A stretch of 64,000 nt of DNA from an uncultured Prevotellaceae bacterium (GCA_902801375.1 CADCIB010000001.1:62001-126000); one strand, 5' to 3'; counted from the stretch's first letter, positions 44,428-54,814 are shown. A program made the numbers and translations. The notes: a model not told the origin generated them from the letters alone.

Positions 44428-45639
44428 ATGCAAGAATTATTCAAAGAAAAAAAAGATTGTTGCGGATGCGAGGCTTGTGCTCAATCCTGTCCCGTCTCCA
44501 TCATCGAGATGAAGGCCGACGAGCAGGGGTTCTTCTATCCTCATATTACTGATAGCGAAAAGTGTATATCCTGCAAGCGGTGCGAAAAGGTATGCCCTCT
44601 TAAAAATCGTGTGATACCTCCCAGAGAAACAAAAAGTGCATATACAGGATTTGCCAATGATCTTAACATCGTTAGAAGCAGTGCGTCAGGCGGCATAGCC
44701 ACCACTCTCTCCAAAGCCTTTGTTTCCGACGGCGGTATTGTGTACGGAGTAAAGTATTCCGACGATTGCCTTTCAATAGAATATGCACGGGTTGAAGAAA
44801 AGAATGAACTTCACACACTTCAAGGTTCAAAGTACGCACAGTCGCGCAAATATGATGTTTTCAAAAATGTTCTGGCTGATTTAAGGGCTGGGCGAAAAGT
44901 ATTGTTCATCGGTCTGCCGTGCGATGTGTCAGCCTTGTACAATATTGCAAAAAACAAAGATGCAAACCTTTACACGATTGAACTTGTTTGTCATGGAGTA
45001 ACTTCACCAAGTGCCCATCGCCAATTCGTGGAGAATGAAATCGCAGACCAGCACTCGCGCATAAAACAGTTTTCTGTTAGATATAAGAAAGTTGGTTGGA
45101 AACCTTATTATATCTACGAGAAATACGAGAACGGCACCGAAGTTGTAAAGCCATTCCGTCCTACGGACTATGGCATTGTATTTCATTTCCTTAAGCGTCC
45201 AAGTTGTTATTCTTGTAAGTTCAAGATATATAACAATACATTTGGTCTGCAAGCCGACCTAACGATAGGCGATAATCACGGTGTTAGTGAAGCGTCACCA
45301 TCTTACAATCATTGGGGTAGTTCCGTATGCTATTTACACACCGACAAAGGAAAACAATTACTGGATTCCATATCGGCTGATTTCAAGTTGCGAAAAGAGA
45401 AAAATATAGAAACAGTCGTCAAGCACAATCTGGCGCTATATAAACCTTTCCCCCAGAAAAGTAATTATGTGGAGTTTAGATCTGTTTTTGCGAAGGCGGG
45501 TCTTCATGCTGCATGTACGCACCCGACTACAGTCAAACTGGAAATCCAACTTAGGAAAGAGCGTCGTAAGTCGGAAATAAAACTCTTTATATATAAAATC
45601 ACAGGACTATTATGGCTAAGAAACCAATTGCACAGATAA
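44428..45639 (+). CDS. Coenzyme F420 hydrogenase/dehydrogenase beta-subunit-like protein
   Basis: 403 residues. Two 4Fe-4S motifs lie at the N terminus (CCGCEACAQSCP and CISCKRCEKVCPL). FrhB-like domains follow (SASGGIATTLSKAFV, FIGLPCDVSALYNI, ADLTIGDNHGV). Members of this family in polysaccharide loci are thought to carry out redox changes on sugars or to work with the neighbouring pyruvyl transferase; the actual reaction is unknown. The next gene begins inside its last 28 bases. Confidence 0.88.
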   Translation: MQELFKEKKDCCGCEACAQSCPVSIIEMKADEQGFFYPHITDSEKCISCKRCEKVCPLKNRVIPPRETKSAYTGFANDLNIVRSSASGGIATTLSKAFVSDGGIVYGVKYSDDCLSIEYARVEEKNELHTLQGSKYAQSRKYDVFKNVLADLRAGRKVLFIGLPCDVSALYNIAKNKDANLYTIELVCHGVTSPSAHRQFVENEIADQHSRIKQFSVRYKKVGWKPYYIYEKYENGTEVVKPFRPTDYGIVFHFLKRPSCYSCKFKIYNNTFGLQADLTIGDNHGVSEASPSYNHWGSSVCYLHTDKGKQLLDSISADFKLRKEKNIETVVKHNLALYKPFPQKSNYVEFRSVFAKAGLHAACTHPTTVKLEIQLRKERRKSEIKLFIYKITGLLWLRNQLHR

Positions 45640-46883
45640 AAGAAGCTTTTGATAAAGGCCGTAAGAGTAAGGATACAAAAACCCTTGTATCTAATTTCGG
45701 TTATTTGACACTTCTTCAGATTGCAGGTTATCTTTTTCCTCTGATAACGATGCCGTATCTTGCTCGGACCATAGGAGCTACAGGCTTTGGAAAGATAGCT
45801 TTTGCTTCGGCTACGGTCATGTGGTTTAATTCTATAACCACGTGGGGGTTCGATTATACTGCAACGCGAGACGCAGCAAGGAATCGTGAGGACTTAGACA
45901 AAGTCTCAGAGATATTCTCAAATATCATTTGGGCGCGTGCTTTTCTTTCTTTGGTGAGCCTGGCCTTACTCGGTATCCTTATCGCATTCATCCCCAAGTT
46001 CAACGAAAACGCAGCCGTTTTGCTTGTAACCTTCCTGATTGTGCCTGGGCACGTACTGTTCCCCGAGTGGTTGTTTCAGGCAATGGAACGGATGAAATAC
46101 ATTACGATACTGAGCCTGTTGTCAAAATTTTTTTTCACCATTGCGGTGTTTGTGTTCATACATAAACCCTCTGATTACATCTTGCAGCCGCTTTTCATAT
46201 CGTTTGGCTTTCTTCTCTCTGGCATCATTGCTTTTTACTTCATTATCGGGAGATGGAAAATCCGATTAATGAAGCCCTCTTTTCACCGCATATTCCAAAC
46301 AATTAAGAATGGTGCAGATGTTTTCATCAACAACTTTATGCCCAATCTGTATAACAGTTTCTCCATTGTTCTTTTGGGGGCCTTTCATGGCGATGTAGCT
46401 AATGGAATTTTATCGGCTGGTCAAAAATGTATCAGCATCTGTAATCAGTTTATGGGTGTGCTCTCACGCACATTCTTTCCATATCTGTCACGTCATTCTG
46501 ACAAACACCATGTTTATGCTATGTTGAGCATTTTACTTGCAGCTACATTTTCATTTATCATTTTCTTGTTCTCCCCCCTAATTATCAACATTTTATTCAC
46601 AAAAGAATTTGATGCTGCCATAGGGCTTAGCCGATTAATGGCATTATCATTATTGTTCCTGAGCATATCAAACGTGTATGGGACAAACTTCCTCATTCTT
46701 CGGGGATATGAGAGACAGCTGCGGAACATAACTTTTGTTCTGTCTATTATCGGCTTATTGATGGGAATACCGTTTGTCTACTTCTTTAGCTATTGGGGGG
46801 CTGCAATCACTATCACCTCTACACGCGGACTTATTGCAATAACAACAATGCTTTATGCCAAAAGTATAGAACGGAAAAACTAA
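45612..46883 (+). CDS. Polysaccharide flippase (Wzx-type, MOP superfamily)
   Basis: 423 residues with about twelve to fourteen hydrophobic segments. The start of the transport domain, VSNFGYLTLLQIAGYLFPLI followed by TMPYLARTIGATGFGKIAFA, is typical of the PST family. It moves undecaprenyl-linked repeat units across the inner membrane. Starts 28 bases before the end of the upstream gene. Confidence 0.9.
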   Translation: MAKKPIAQIKEAFDKGRKSKDTKTLVSNFGYLTLLQIAGYLFPLITMPYLARTIGATGFGKIAFASATVMWFNSITTWGFDYTATRDAARNREDLDKVSEIFSNIIWARAFLSLVSLALLGILIAFIPKFNENAAVLLVTFLIVPGHVLFPEWLFQAMERMKYITILSLLSKFFFTIAVFVFIHKPSDYILQPLFISFGFLLSGIIAFYFIIGRWKIRLMKPSFHRIFQTIKNGADVFINNFMPNLYNSFSIVLLGAFHGDVANGILSAGQKCISICNQFMGVLSRTFFPYLSRHSDKHHVYAMLSILLAATFSFIIFLFSPLIINILFTKEFDAAIGLSRLMALSLLFLSISNVYGTNFLILRGYERQLRNITFVLSIIGLLMGIPFVYFFSYWGAAITITSTRGLIAITTMLYAKSIERKN

Positions 46884-47018
46884 CTATTTTTCAAGCCAGT
46901 AATGATAGACGCTCTCAATAAGAATCTACTTTGAAAGAAACTCGCTCATTAACGTGTTTTTTAACCGTACCGGCTATTTTTGTTTTTGAATCACAGATAA
47001 TTATTTTAACGTATAATA

Positions 47019-47927
47019 ATGTTACCAGTTTACAAATATATTAGAAGGCCTTCTTTACTACTCCTTTCTTTACTGATAAAGTTTGGAGGAACCCTTTCAG
47101 ACAAATTGTATTTACAGATTTTGTATTATCTTAAGATGGGACGGCTACTGAACCTGAAACAACCGACTCGATTCACGGAGAAACTTCAATGGATAAAGCT
47201 ATTTTATCGTTTGCCTATATTAACGACACTCGTAGATAAAGAACAGGTGAAACCACATGTTGCAAAAATCATCGGTGAAGAACACTTAATAAGAACATTA
47301 GGAGTATGGAATTCTTTTAAGGAAATAGAATTTGATAAACTGCCTAACAAGTTCGTTCTCAAAACGACCAATGGCGGAGGTGGTACAAGCGTCGTTATTT
47401 GTCGTGATAAAGACCATTTGGATATAGATATGGCGAAGAGAACTATTGAGAGAAGTCTTCGACAGGATATTTATAAACATTTTCGTGAGTGGCCATACAA
47501 AAACGTAAGCCACCGTATAATATGCGAGGAATACAAAGAGGATGATAGTGGTGAATTACGAGACTATAAATTTTTTTGTTTCAACGGTGTTCCCAAGGTC
47601 ATGTTATTAGCCAGCAATCGATATACTGCTCATAATTTTAATTATTATGACATGGACTTTAACAAACTCCCAATAACAAGTGTAGCAGGAAGTCAGTCTG
47701 GTGAAGAACTTATTAGACCAGACACCTTTGAAGAAATGAAAGCCATAGCATCAAAGCTAAGCAAAGGATTCCCACATGTGCGTGTTGACTTATATTCTTG
47801 CGAAGGGAAAGTTTATTTTGGCGAAATGACTTTCTTCGATTCGTCAGGATACGACAACATGTCATCCGATGAATGGGATTTAAAATTTGGAAGTTGGATG
47901 GTCCTGCCTGACCATAAAATAATGTAG
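47019..47927 (+). CDS. TupA-like ATP-grasp protein, copy 1
   Basis: 302 residues. Family features: QPTRFTEKLQWIKLFYR, KPHVAKIIGEEHLI, FVLKTTNGGGGTSVVI, then CEEYKEDDSGELRDYKFFCF and VRVDLYSCEGKVYFGEMTF. The ATP-grasp TupA family occurs in surface-polysaccharide loci and is thought to form amide or ester bonds on glycans (TupA itself is linked to teichuronopeptide). The residue or acid attached is unknown. Two paralogues lie at 50,409 and 59,813. Confidence 0.82.
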   Translation: MLPVYKYIRRPSLLLLSLLIKFGGTLSDKLYLQILYYLKMGRLLNLKQPTRFTEKLQWIKLFYRLPILTTLVDKEQVKPHVAKIIGEEHLIRTLGVWNSFKEIEFDKLPNKFVLKTTNGGGGTSVVICRDKDHLDIDMAKRTIERSLRQDIYKHFREWPYKNVSHRIICEEYKEDDSGELRDYKFFCFNGVPKVMLLASNRYTAHNFNYYDMDFNKLPITSVAGSQSGEELIRPDTFEEMKAIASKLSKGFPHVRVDLYSCEGKVYFGEMTFFDSSGYDNMSSDEWDLKFGSWMVLPDHKIM

Positions 47928-47934
47928 AGGCGTT

Positions 47935-49092
47935 ATGTATAAAGATCGTTATATCATATTGTATGTTTTGTTGTGGGAATTATATTTCCTTCAAGGAACT
48001 TTTGGTTTTCAGGGAGCCTTCTCTCAGATTCTCCTTATTTTTCTCCTTGCAGTATCAGCTTTTTACTGTTATAAGGTTAATGTCTCAAAAGTAAAAAGTC
48101 AAGGAATAAAAGCAGTAAATATTCTTTTACTTTTAGTTTTTGTGTACGGCCTATACTTAATAATTCAAGGTCAAGACTCTGCTGCATACGGTAGGGCGTA
48201 CTATCACATTAGTAGGTTCAGCTACCTTAAAGTCTTTCTTATTTCTTTATTACCTATTTATTTCTTTTATTATAATACAAGGAATAAAGAGATAAGCCAA
48301 AGAACTTGTATCTTTTTGCTTTTTGTTTTCCTTGTTGGATACACATTATCTTTCTACACAAATTTGTATGAAGTAACCGACGGCGATGAAGAAAAAGAAA
48401 TCACTAATAATGTGGGGTACTATTTTCTTTCTATCGCTCCTCTCGTTTATCTAATAAAAGAACGACTTCTACTTAAAACGATTGCTATTGGTGTTATTTC
48501 ATTTTATATTATCATGTCGTTAAAACGCGGTGCCATGCTAGTTGGCGGTATCTGTTTAGTATTATTCCTATACAATAACTTTAGATATTCTTCAAGAAGA
48601 AACAAATTCATTGTATGTGTATTATCTATTACTCTTTTATTTTTGATGTATAACTATGTTATTGATTTTTACAATAGCAGTGATTACTTCCAATATAGAT
48701 ATGAGCAAACGCTTGAAGGTGAGTCGAGCGGAAGAGATAACATATATTCAAGCATGATAAGTGGGTTCTTAAATCAAAGTAACATTTTTAGTATATTGTT
48801 TGGAAATGGAGCAGATGCCACGATTCGACTATATGGATCGTATGCCCATAATGATTGGCTGGAGTTTCTTACAAATCAAGGGTTGGTCGGTGTTGTTATA
48901 TATGCAATTTACTGGTCTTTATTGTATAAAACATGGAAGAAAACCATCGGCAACATTTCTCTTTGCTTAGGTACTTTTATCCTTATTTATTTTACAATAA
49001 CATTTTTCTCAATGTCTGCAAACGACTACTCGCCGTGCGCTTCTCTGTGTTTAGGATATTGCTTGGCTCGTTCCAACCACGTTTGGCACTAA
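47935..49092 (+). CDS. O-antigen/capsule polymerase (Wzy-type)
   Basis: 385 residues with ten or more hydrophobic segments. A large periplasmic loop (about 245-300: YFQYRYEQTLEGESSGRDN, then GSYAHNDWLEFLTNQGLVGV) has the usual Wzy/ligase H-N/D-x-W-L-E layout. It polymerises the lipid-linked repeat unit. Strongly AT-rich, as is usual for wzy genes. Confidence 0.85.
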   Translation: MYKDRYIILYVLLWELYFLQGTFGFQGAFSQILLIFLLAVSAFYCYKVNVSKVKSQGIKAVNILLLLVFVYGLYLIIQGQDSAAYGRAYYHISRFSYLKVFLISLLPIYFFYYNTRNKEISQRTCIFLLFVFLVGYTLSFYTNLYEVTDGDEEKEITNNVGYYFLSIAPLVYLIKERLLLKTIAIGVISFYIIMSLKRGAMLVGGICLVLFLYNNFRYSSRRNKFIVCVLSITLLFLMYNYVIDFYNSSDYFQYRYEQTLEGESSGRDNIYSSMISGFLNQSNIFSILFGNGADATIRLYGSYAHNDWLEFLTNQGLVGVVIYAIYWSLLYKTWKKTIGNISLCLGTFILIYFTITFFSMSANDYSPCASLCLGYCLARSNHVWH

Positions 49093-49342
49093 TCAAAACA
49101 TGAACATTCTCATTATATTGTATCATCAGTAAGCCATCATTTTAGCGTAAGGTTATAAAATAATAATATCTACATTCCATTATTTGTAGCCACAGATGAT
49201 ATTGTAATACACAAAACAGTTGTAAACTCGGATTATTATGGCTTTTATAATTTTGCTTAAGGAGTAATTTGCGTCTGAACAAAAAAGAATAATAAAGAAT
49301 ATATTTATTGTGGATCGACAATAGATAATTAATGAGACAAAT
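49093..49342. other. Short gap with a possible glycosyltransferase start remnant
   Basis: ATG at 49100 reads MNILIILYHQ and then stops. That is the usual opening of a GT4 glycosyltransferase (compare MKVLYIHQYF at 52,464), so a gene may have been lost here. Otherwise AT-rich with no supported feature. Confidence 0.3.
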
Positions 49343-50398
49343 ATGGTAATGAAAAAGATTGATTCAATCATTTTTACAGGCGTTATCAAGAAGATTCCCA
49401 ACTGCGGGGTTTCTATGAAAAACAAGTTGTTTATAGAACGCTTTCAAGAAGTGTATAGAAAAGTATGGGTTGTGGGCTTAAACAAGGAGTCCTGGCATCT
49501 TTATCTGTTGCCAATGAGAATTATACAACTCATAACGATGGCTTTTATTCACTATAGGGCGATTATTGTAGTTTCCTCAAATTCTTGGGAGTCTAACATA
49601 ATTATCAGGACATTGCAGTTATTCGGTCTTTCCAATCGGATTCATTTTTTTGTTGTAGGCGGAGTGTTTCATAATTATTTAGGTTTTCGATATTCCATTT
49701 CCGCTTATAAAAAATTAAAGGCAATATATACACAGAGTCCCAAAATGGTAAAAGTAATGAATGAAAAAGGCCTGAAAAATGTTATGTTCGTGCCGAATTC
49801 AAAACGAATAGACCATTACCCACCAATAAAATTAAGAGATAGTCAGGAGTGTTTGAAGTTTGTTTTTTTATCAAGAATTCATCCAGACAAAGGATGCCAG
49901 CAAATCATAGAATGCTCAAAATTGTTAAATAAGAAGGGGCTGACTTCAAAGTTTTCTGTTGCTTTTTACGGAACAATTTTTCATGATTATGAAAAGGCAT
50001 TTCTTGAATCTATCGAGAATATTGAAAATGTTAATTACAAAGGTTATCTTGATTTGACCACCAAAGCTGGATATGATGAGTTGTCAAAATATGATGTCAT
50101 GTTATTCCCGACCTATTGGCATGGAGAAGGTTTTCCAGGGGTGGTTATAGATGCCTATATTGCAGGATTGCCTATAGTAGCAAGCGACTGGAATTTTAAC
50201 GCGGATGTCGTAACGTCGGAGACAGGAATCATTATACCGTCCAAAAACCAAGAAGAACTCCTTAAGGAGATGCAGATTTTCATAGAAGGGGGTTACAATT
50301 TAGCTGAAATGAAAATCCGATGTCAGCAGATAGCCCATCAATATGATAACAGAAATGTGTTGTCTGAAGATTGTTTAAAAAAAATGGGAATGTTATAA
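49343..50398 (+). CDS. Glycosyltransferase, family GT4, copy 1
   Basis: 351 residues (ATG 49343 or 49349). The C-terminal half has the GT4 nucleotide-sugar site: FVFLSRIHPDKGCQQIIECS, VMLFPTYWHGEGFPGVVIDA (the E-x7-E-like region, with Glu in HGEGFPGV) and GLPIVASDWNFNADVV. The N-terminal half, which binds the acceptor, is divergent. It adds one sugar to the repeat unit; donor unknown. Confidence 0.85.
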   Translation: MVMKKIDSIIFTGVIKKIPNCGVSMKNKLFIERFQEVYRKVWVVGLNKESWHLYLLPMRIIQLITMAFIHYRAIIVVSSNSWESNIIIRTLQLFGLSNRIHFFVVGGVFHNYLGFRYSISAYKKLKAIYTQSPKMVKVMNEKGLKNVMFVPNSKRIDHYPPIKLRDSQECLKFVFLSRIHPDKGCQQIIECSKLLNKKGLTSKFSVAFYGTIFHDYEKAFLESIENIENVNYKGYLDLTTKAGYDELSKYDVMLFPTYWHGEGFPGVVIDAYIAGLPIVASDWNFNADVVTSETGIIIPSKNQEELLKEMQIFIEGGYNLAEMKIRCQQIAHQYDNRNVLSEDCLKKMGML

Positions 50399-50408
50399 GA
50401 CTAATAAT

Positions 50409-51272
50409 ATGGATATTTTAAAATTCAAACGTATTCTTTCAAGTTCTTCTGCTAAACTGTTGGGTCGAAAGTTATCTTATTGTCTAAGATACTATCATAA
50501 CAGAAAGCATTGGCCAAACCTCAAACATCCTAAAGATTTGAGTGAAATCTTAATATCAAGAATTCTTTCTAACGAATTTGAAAAATATGCACTTTATGCT
50601 GACAAAATCAAGGTTCGCGAGTACGTAAAAGAAAAAGGGTTGCAAAACCATTTACTTCATCACTATGGTTATTGGGACGATGCAGCAAAAATAGATCTTG
50701 ATGCTTTGCCAGAACAGTTTGTTTTAAAAACGAGTAATGGTGCAGGAGGCAAAAACATATTCTTATGTAGAGACAAAAAAACATTTGATTTTGAATACGC
50801 CTGCCAGCAACTATCTATTGCATTGCGTAAAAAATATGAATATGAAAAACAATATAATGTATATAAGCCCTATATCATCTGTGAGGAACTGATAGACACT
50901 GGCAGCAATGCTTGGCCTACCGATTATAAATTCACTTGTATTCATGGTCAGCCAGTTGACATATTTATCGGAACGGAACGTGAACACGGGGTTAAGTTCT
51001 GTACTCGTAATCTAGACTGGAGTATACTTGATAATACCAAGTCGAGTTTCCTTCCTGATGCTGATCCCCCAAAACCTAAACATTTGAATGATATGATTGA
51101 GATAGCAAAGATACTTTCAGCCGATTTTGACTTTGTTAGAGTGGATTTGTATGAGCATAATGATAAAGTATATTTCGGTGAGCTCACTTTTTCTCCGTGG
51201 GGTGGTATAATGTATTCATATACCGATGATGCAATAAAAGAATACGGAAGACTATTGTTGGAAAAATATTAA
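50409..51272 (+). CDS. TupA-like ATP-grasp protein, copy 2
   Basis: 287 residues. KDLSEILISRILSNEFEKYA replaces the FTEKLQW motif of the other two copies, and FVLKTSNGAGGKNIFLCRD, ICEELIDTG and FVRVDLYEHNDKVYFGELTF are the ATP-grasp core. It is 10 bases downstream of a GT4 gene. Divergence from copies 1 and 3 suggests a different substrate. Confidence 0.8.
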   Translation: MDILKFKRILSSSSAKLLGRKLSYCLRYYHNRKHWPNLKHPKDLSEILISRILSNEFEKYALYADKIKVREYVKEKGLQNHLLHHYGYWDDAAKIDLDALPEQFVLKTSNGAGGKNIFLCRDKKTFDFEYACQQLSIALRKKYEYEKQYNVYKPYIICEELIDTGSNAWPTDYKFTCIHGQPVDIFIGTEREHGVKFCTRNLDWSILDNTKSSFLPDADPPKPKHLNDMIEIAKILSADFDFVRVDLYEHNDKVYFGELTFSPWGGIMYSYTDDAIKEYGRLLLEKY

Positions 51273-51325
51273 GAATAATTCTTTTGAGCAGTACTTTTTT
51301 TTGCAGAAACACACAGTTTTTTTAC

Positions 51326-52456
51326 ATGAACATCCTCCATATCTCCAACGGCTTTGCCGACAGCAAGGTTCACAGCAACCTGACACGAGCCTTAGACGAT
51401 TTAGGTATTGACCAGACTGTATATTGCCCAGTGCGTGAGGAACGGCTGATGGGTAAGAACCAGTTTGAGGGTCAGCATATCAAGTTTGTCTATAGTTTCT
51501 GCATAAAGCCGTGGTATAAGTATGTTTATCATTTTAAGCGGTGGATGCTTTACCGCAACATGAAGAAAAAAATTGACCTGAAAGTTTTTGATGTGATTCA
51601 TGCAGCCACTTTGTTTTCTGATGGCGGACTGGCATTGAAGGCTCATAAGAAATATGGCATTCCCTATATTGTGGCGGTCCGTAATACGGATATAAACATC
51701 TATATTCACAGGCTAAGGCACACACATGCGTTAGGCAGGGAAATAGCAAGCAAGGCAAGCAAGATTGTCTTTATCTCAAAAGGCGAGATGGAGGAATTCT
51801 GCCAGTCGGATTTCATTAAGCCTGTTTACGCCAAGATAAAAGATAAGATTGTGTTTCAGCCTAACGGGATTGATGACTATTGGCATCAGCATATCTCATA
51901 CGAACAACGCATCGGGCATGATGTGCTTTATATTGGTGACTTTTCTGCTAACAAGAACGTTGTTCGTCTGGCTGAGGCCGTATTGCAACTCAGGAAAGAA
52001 AAGGGCTTTGAGGATGTACGACTGATTATTGTTGGAGGAGAAAAACAAGGAGGTGGCAGAAAGAACGACGGTAGAACTCAACAAATGATAAATGAACATC
52101 CAGAGGCTATCAAAGCATTGGGAAAGATTTATGAGAAAGACAGACTTCGGGAAGTAATGCATTCATGTGCACTCTTTGCTATGCCCAGTATTCACGAAAC
52201 ATTCGGCCTTGTTTACATTGAAGCATTAAGCCAGAATTTACCAGTGATATTCACAAAAGGACAAGGCATTGATGGACTGTTCGATGAGTCCGTAGGAGTT
52301 CGGGTCAATGCATTTTCTGTAGAAGAAATATCGGAGGCTATAAAAAAAATACTCAAGAATCCGAAAAGATATAATAATAAACAGATTTGTTTCCATGATT
52401 TCAATTGGAACACTATAGCAGAGAAATACTATAAATACTATCACGAAATAATATGA
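51326..52456 (+). CDS. Glycosyltransferase, family GT4, copy 2
   Basis: 376 residues from MNILHISNGFADSKVHSNLT; fourteen earlier in-frame codons lack this conserved start and are not used. Donor-site motifs are VLYIGDFSANKNVVRLAEAV, ALGKIYEKDRLREVMHSCAL and PSIHETFGLVYIEALSQNLP (E-x7-E). Retaining GT-B enzyme of the repeat-unit pathway; donor unknown. Confidence 0.88.
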   Translation: MNILHISNGFADSKVHSNLTRALDDLGIDQTVYCPVREERLMGKNQFEGQHIKFVYSFCIKPWYKYVYHFKRWMLYRNMKKKIDLKVFDVIHAATLFSDGGLALKAHKKYGIPYIVAVRNTDINIYIHRLRHTHALGREIASKASKIVFISKGEMEEFCQSDFIKPVYAKIKDKIVFQPNGIDDYWHQHISYEQRIGHDVLYIGDFSANKNVVRLAEAVLQLRKEKGFEDVRLIIVGGEKQGGGRKNDGRTQQMINEHPEAIKALGKIYEKDRLREVMHSCALFAMPSIHETFGLVYIEALSQNLPVIFTKGQGIDGLFDESVGVRVNAFSVEEISEAIKKILKNPKRYNNKQICFHDFNWNTIAEKYYKYYHEII

Positions 52457-52463
52457 AGCAAAA

Positions 52464-53669
52464 ATGAAAGTTCTTTATATTCACCAGTATTTCCAGATAC
52501 CGAGGGACAGTGGGGCTACTCGCTCTTACTGGTTTGCCAAGAAATTGGTGGACAATGGTATCAAAGTGACGATGCTGACATCGACGAACAAGCATTTCCC
52601 CGAAGCGGGACATGTTGACATCGAGGGCATCGACGTGCTGTATGTAAAAAACGCATACAGCCAGTATTTCAGCAAGGCGAGGAAGGTTTACTCGTTCGTG
52701 AAGTTCGTCGTCCAGGCGATATGGAACGGGAAGAAGCAGAAGGATGTCGACCTGATGTACGCCACGTCGACACCGCTCACCGTGGGGTTCATTGCCTTGG
52801 TCCTGCATAAGTTGAAAGGATGGCCATACATCTTTGAGGTGCGCGACCTGTGGCCGGAGTTCCCCATACAGATAGGGGCTATCCGCAACGGACTGGCCAT
52901 CAAGATGCTGAGGAAGCTGGAGAGAGCTATCTACAAGAACGCCGTTCATGTGGTGGCCTTGTCGCCTGGTATGGAGGATGGCGTACTGAAGTGTGGCACG
53001 CCGAAAGAGAAGGTGACGATGATTCCCAACATGTCGAAACCTGATCTATTCTTCCCCCGAGAGAAAAAGGATGAAGACTATGAGAAGTATGGCATCGACA
53101 AGACGAGGTTTAATGTGGTGCACGCCGGGGCTATGGGTGTCGCCAACGGACTGGGCTATATCATCGAGGCGGCAGACATTCTTCAGAACAAGATGCACGA
53201 CGACAGCATTCACTTCGTATTTGCCGGCGGAGGTGCCACGCAACCGATGTTAGAGAAGATGGCTTCGGAACGAGGATTGAAGAATGTGCGCTTCTTGGGG
53301 TATTTCAACACGCAGGGAATATCAGACGTAATGAATCTGTGCGACATGAGCATCGTAAGCTTCAAGAACTTGCCTATTCTCTATACCAATTCGCCCAACA
53401 AGCTGTTCGACTCGCTGTCGGCAGGACTTCCTATCATCGTCAACTCCGCTGGCTGGACGAAGGGAATTGCCGAAGATGAACACTGCGGCATCTATGTTGA
53501 CCCGGAACATCCGGAGGAATTGGCACAAAAACTGATTGACATCAGAGACAAGAAAGATGTCTTGAAAGTGATGGGCGAAAATTCCAGAAGGCTCTCTTTG
53601 GAGAAGTTCGACAAGTCGATTCTCTCAGAGAAATTTTTCCAGGTGGTGAAGGCTCATTTGCCTTCTTAA
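52464..53669 (+). CDS. Glycosyltransferase, family GT4 (WbuB-like), copy 3
   Basis: 401 residues. MKVLYIHQYFQIPRDSGATRS, FEVRDLWPEFPIQIGAI, NVVHAGAMGVANGLGYIIEA and NLPILYTNSPNKLFDSLSAG are typical of the WbuB/WcaI group. Members often transfer N-acetyl-6-deoxyhexosamines such as L-FucNAc. GC content is visibly higher than in the genes from 46,900 to 51,300. Confidence 0.9.
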   Translation: MKVLYIHQYFQIPRDSGATRSYWFAKKLVDNGIKVTMLTSTNKHFPEAGHVDIEGIDVLYVKNAYSQYFSKARKVYSFVKFVVQAIWNGKKQKDVDLMYATSTPLTVGFIALVLHKLKGWPYIFEVRDLWPEFPIQIGAIRNGLAIKMLRKLERAIYKNAVHVVALSPGMEDGVLKCGTPKEKVTMIPNMSKPDLFFPREKKDEDYEKYGIDKTRFNVVHAGAMGVANGLGYIIEAADILQNKMHDDSIHFVFAGGGATQPMLEKMASERGLKNVRFLGYFNTQGISDVMNLCDMSIVSFKNLPILYTNSPNKLFDSLSAGLPIIVNSAGWTKGIAEDEHCGIYVDPEHPEELAQKLIDIRDKKDVLKVMGENSRRLSLEKFDKSILSEKFFQVVKAHLPS

Positions 53670-53688
53670 GTGTCATGTAACGGTCATC

Positions 53689-54813
53689 ATGCAAAAGCAT
53701 CAAAAGTATTTCGCCATCATCCGATTTGCCATAGGGACGGAAGATAGACTGCCGGACGATATGGAGAATATCGACTGGCTGGACTTCTTCGACTTCTGTT
53801 GCCGTCAGAGCATTGCAGGACTGGTGTTTGGCGGACTCGAACGTTCTGGAACGAAGGTGCCACCACAGGTTCTCTTCAAGTGGTTAGGGATCGTCAACAC
53901 CATCAAGAACAAGAACCTGTCTGTCGACAAAAAGGCTGTTCTTGTGACCAAGTTCTTCAGAGACAGGGGCTATCGTAGCTGCATCCTGAAAGGACAGGCT
54001 AATGCGATGATGTACCCCAAGCCAGAACTGCGTTCTCCAGGCGACATCGACATCTGGGTGGAGGGGAAGACGGAGGACATCATCAGGATGGTGCAACGGG
54101 AGGCTCCTTCAGGCCATTACTCGCTGCACCATGTAACGATGCCCGTATTCAAGGATGTGTCGGTGGAAGTGCACTACCGCCCCATCTTCCTTGACAACTG
54201 GTTATTGGACAAGCGTTTCAAGAGTTATCTCGACGGGATTGCTGACAGACAGTTTGCTCATTCTATCTGTTTGGGAGAGAATGACGCTTTGGTAGGCAGC
54301 CTGACCGACGACTTCAACACTCTCTACCAGCTGCTTCACATGTGGCACCACCTTTTCAGCACACGCAACAACCTGAAACAGCTCATCGACTACTACTACC
54401 TGCTGAAGCGGGGTATCGGTGAGGAAGCGCGCAAAGAGATAGTTGCGTTATTCAAAGATCTTGGTGTCATGAAATATGCGAGGGGCATCATGTGGATTCA
54501 ACAGGAGGTGCTCGGACTGGAAGCGCAATTTCTAATAGTAGAACCTGATGAGAAGATTGGAAGGGTTCTCCTCACAGAGACTCTGAGCTACGGTCTCAAG
54601 AAGAAGCATACGAAAAAGAACGTGCTCATCGGGCGCATCGCTGATAACGCTCACCTCTTTCGCTATTTTCCCTCATCGGTGGTCATCAACCCTGTCTATC
54701 TTGTATGGCACCAGTGGTGGAAGTGGAAGATGAAGCGGAAACTGAATAAGTCTGCCAATACTTCTTATGGTAAGGTTCTTGATGAGCTTCAGAATTTAAA
54801 CACTGACATGTAG
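53689..54813 (+). CDS. Nucleotidyltransferase-like protein (NTP_transf_5 family)
   Basis: 374 residues. The core motif is CILKGQANAMMYPKPELRSP followed by GDIDIWVEG, giving the metal-binding D-x-D, then VSVEVHYRP with a further acidic residue. Such proteins are common in Bacteroidales capsule loci, but their substrates are unknown. It follows the WbuB-like gene by 19 bases. Confidence 0.8.
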   Translation: MQKHQKYFAIIRFAIGTEDRLPDDMENIDWLDFFDFCCRQSIAGLVFGGLERSGTKVPPQVLFKWLGIVNTIKNKNLSVDKKAVLVTKFFRDRGYRSCILKGQANAMMYPKPELRSPGDIDIWVEGKTEDIIRMVQREAPSGHYSLHHVTMPVFKDVSVEVHYRPIFLDNWLLDKRFKSYLDGIADRQFAHSICLGENDALVGSLTDDFNTLYQLLHMWHHLFSTRNNLKQLIDYYYLLKRGIGEEARKEIVALFKDLGVMKYARGIMWIQQEVLGLEAQFLIVEPDEKIGRVLLTETLSYGLKKKHTKKNVLIGRIADNAHLFRYFPSSVVINPVYLVWHQWWKWKMKRKLNKSANTSYGKVLDELQNLNTDM

Positions 54814-54814
54814 T

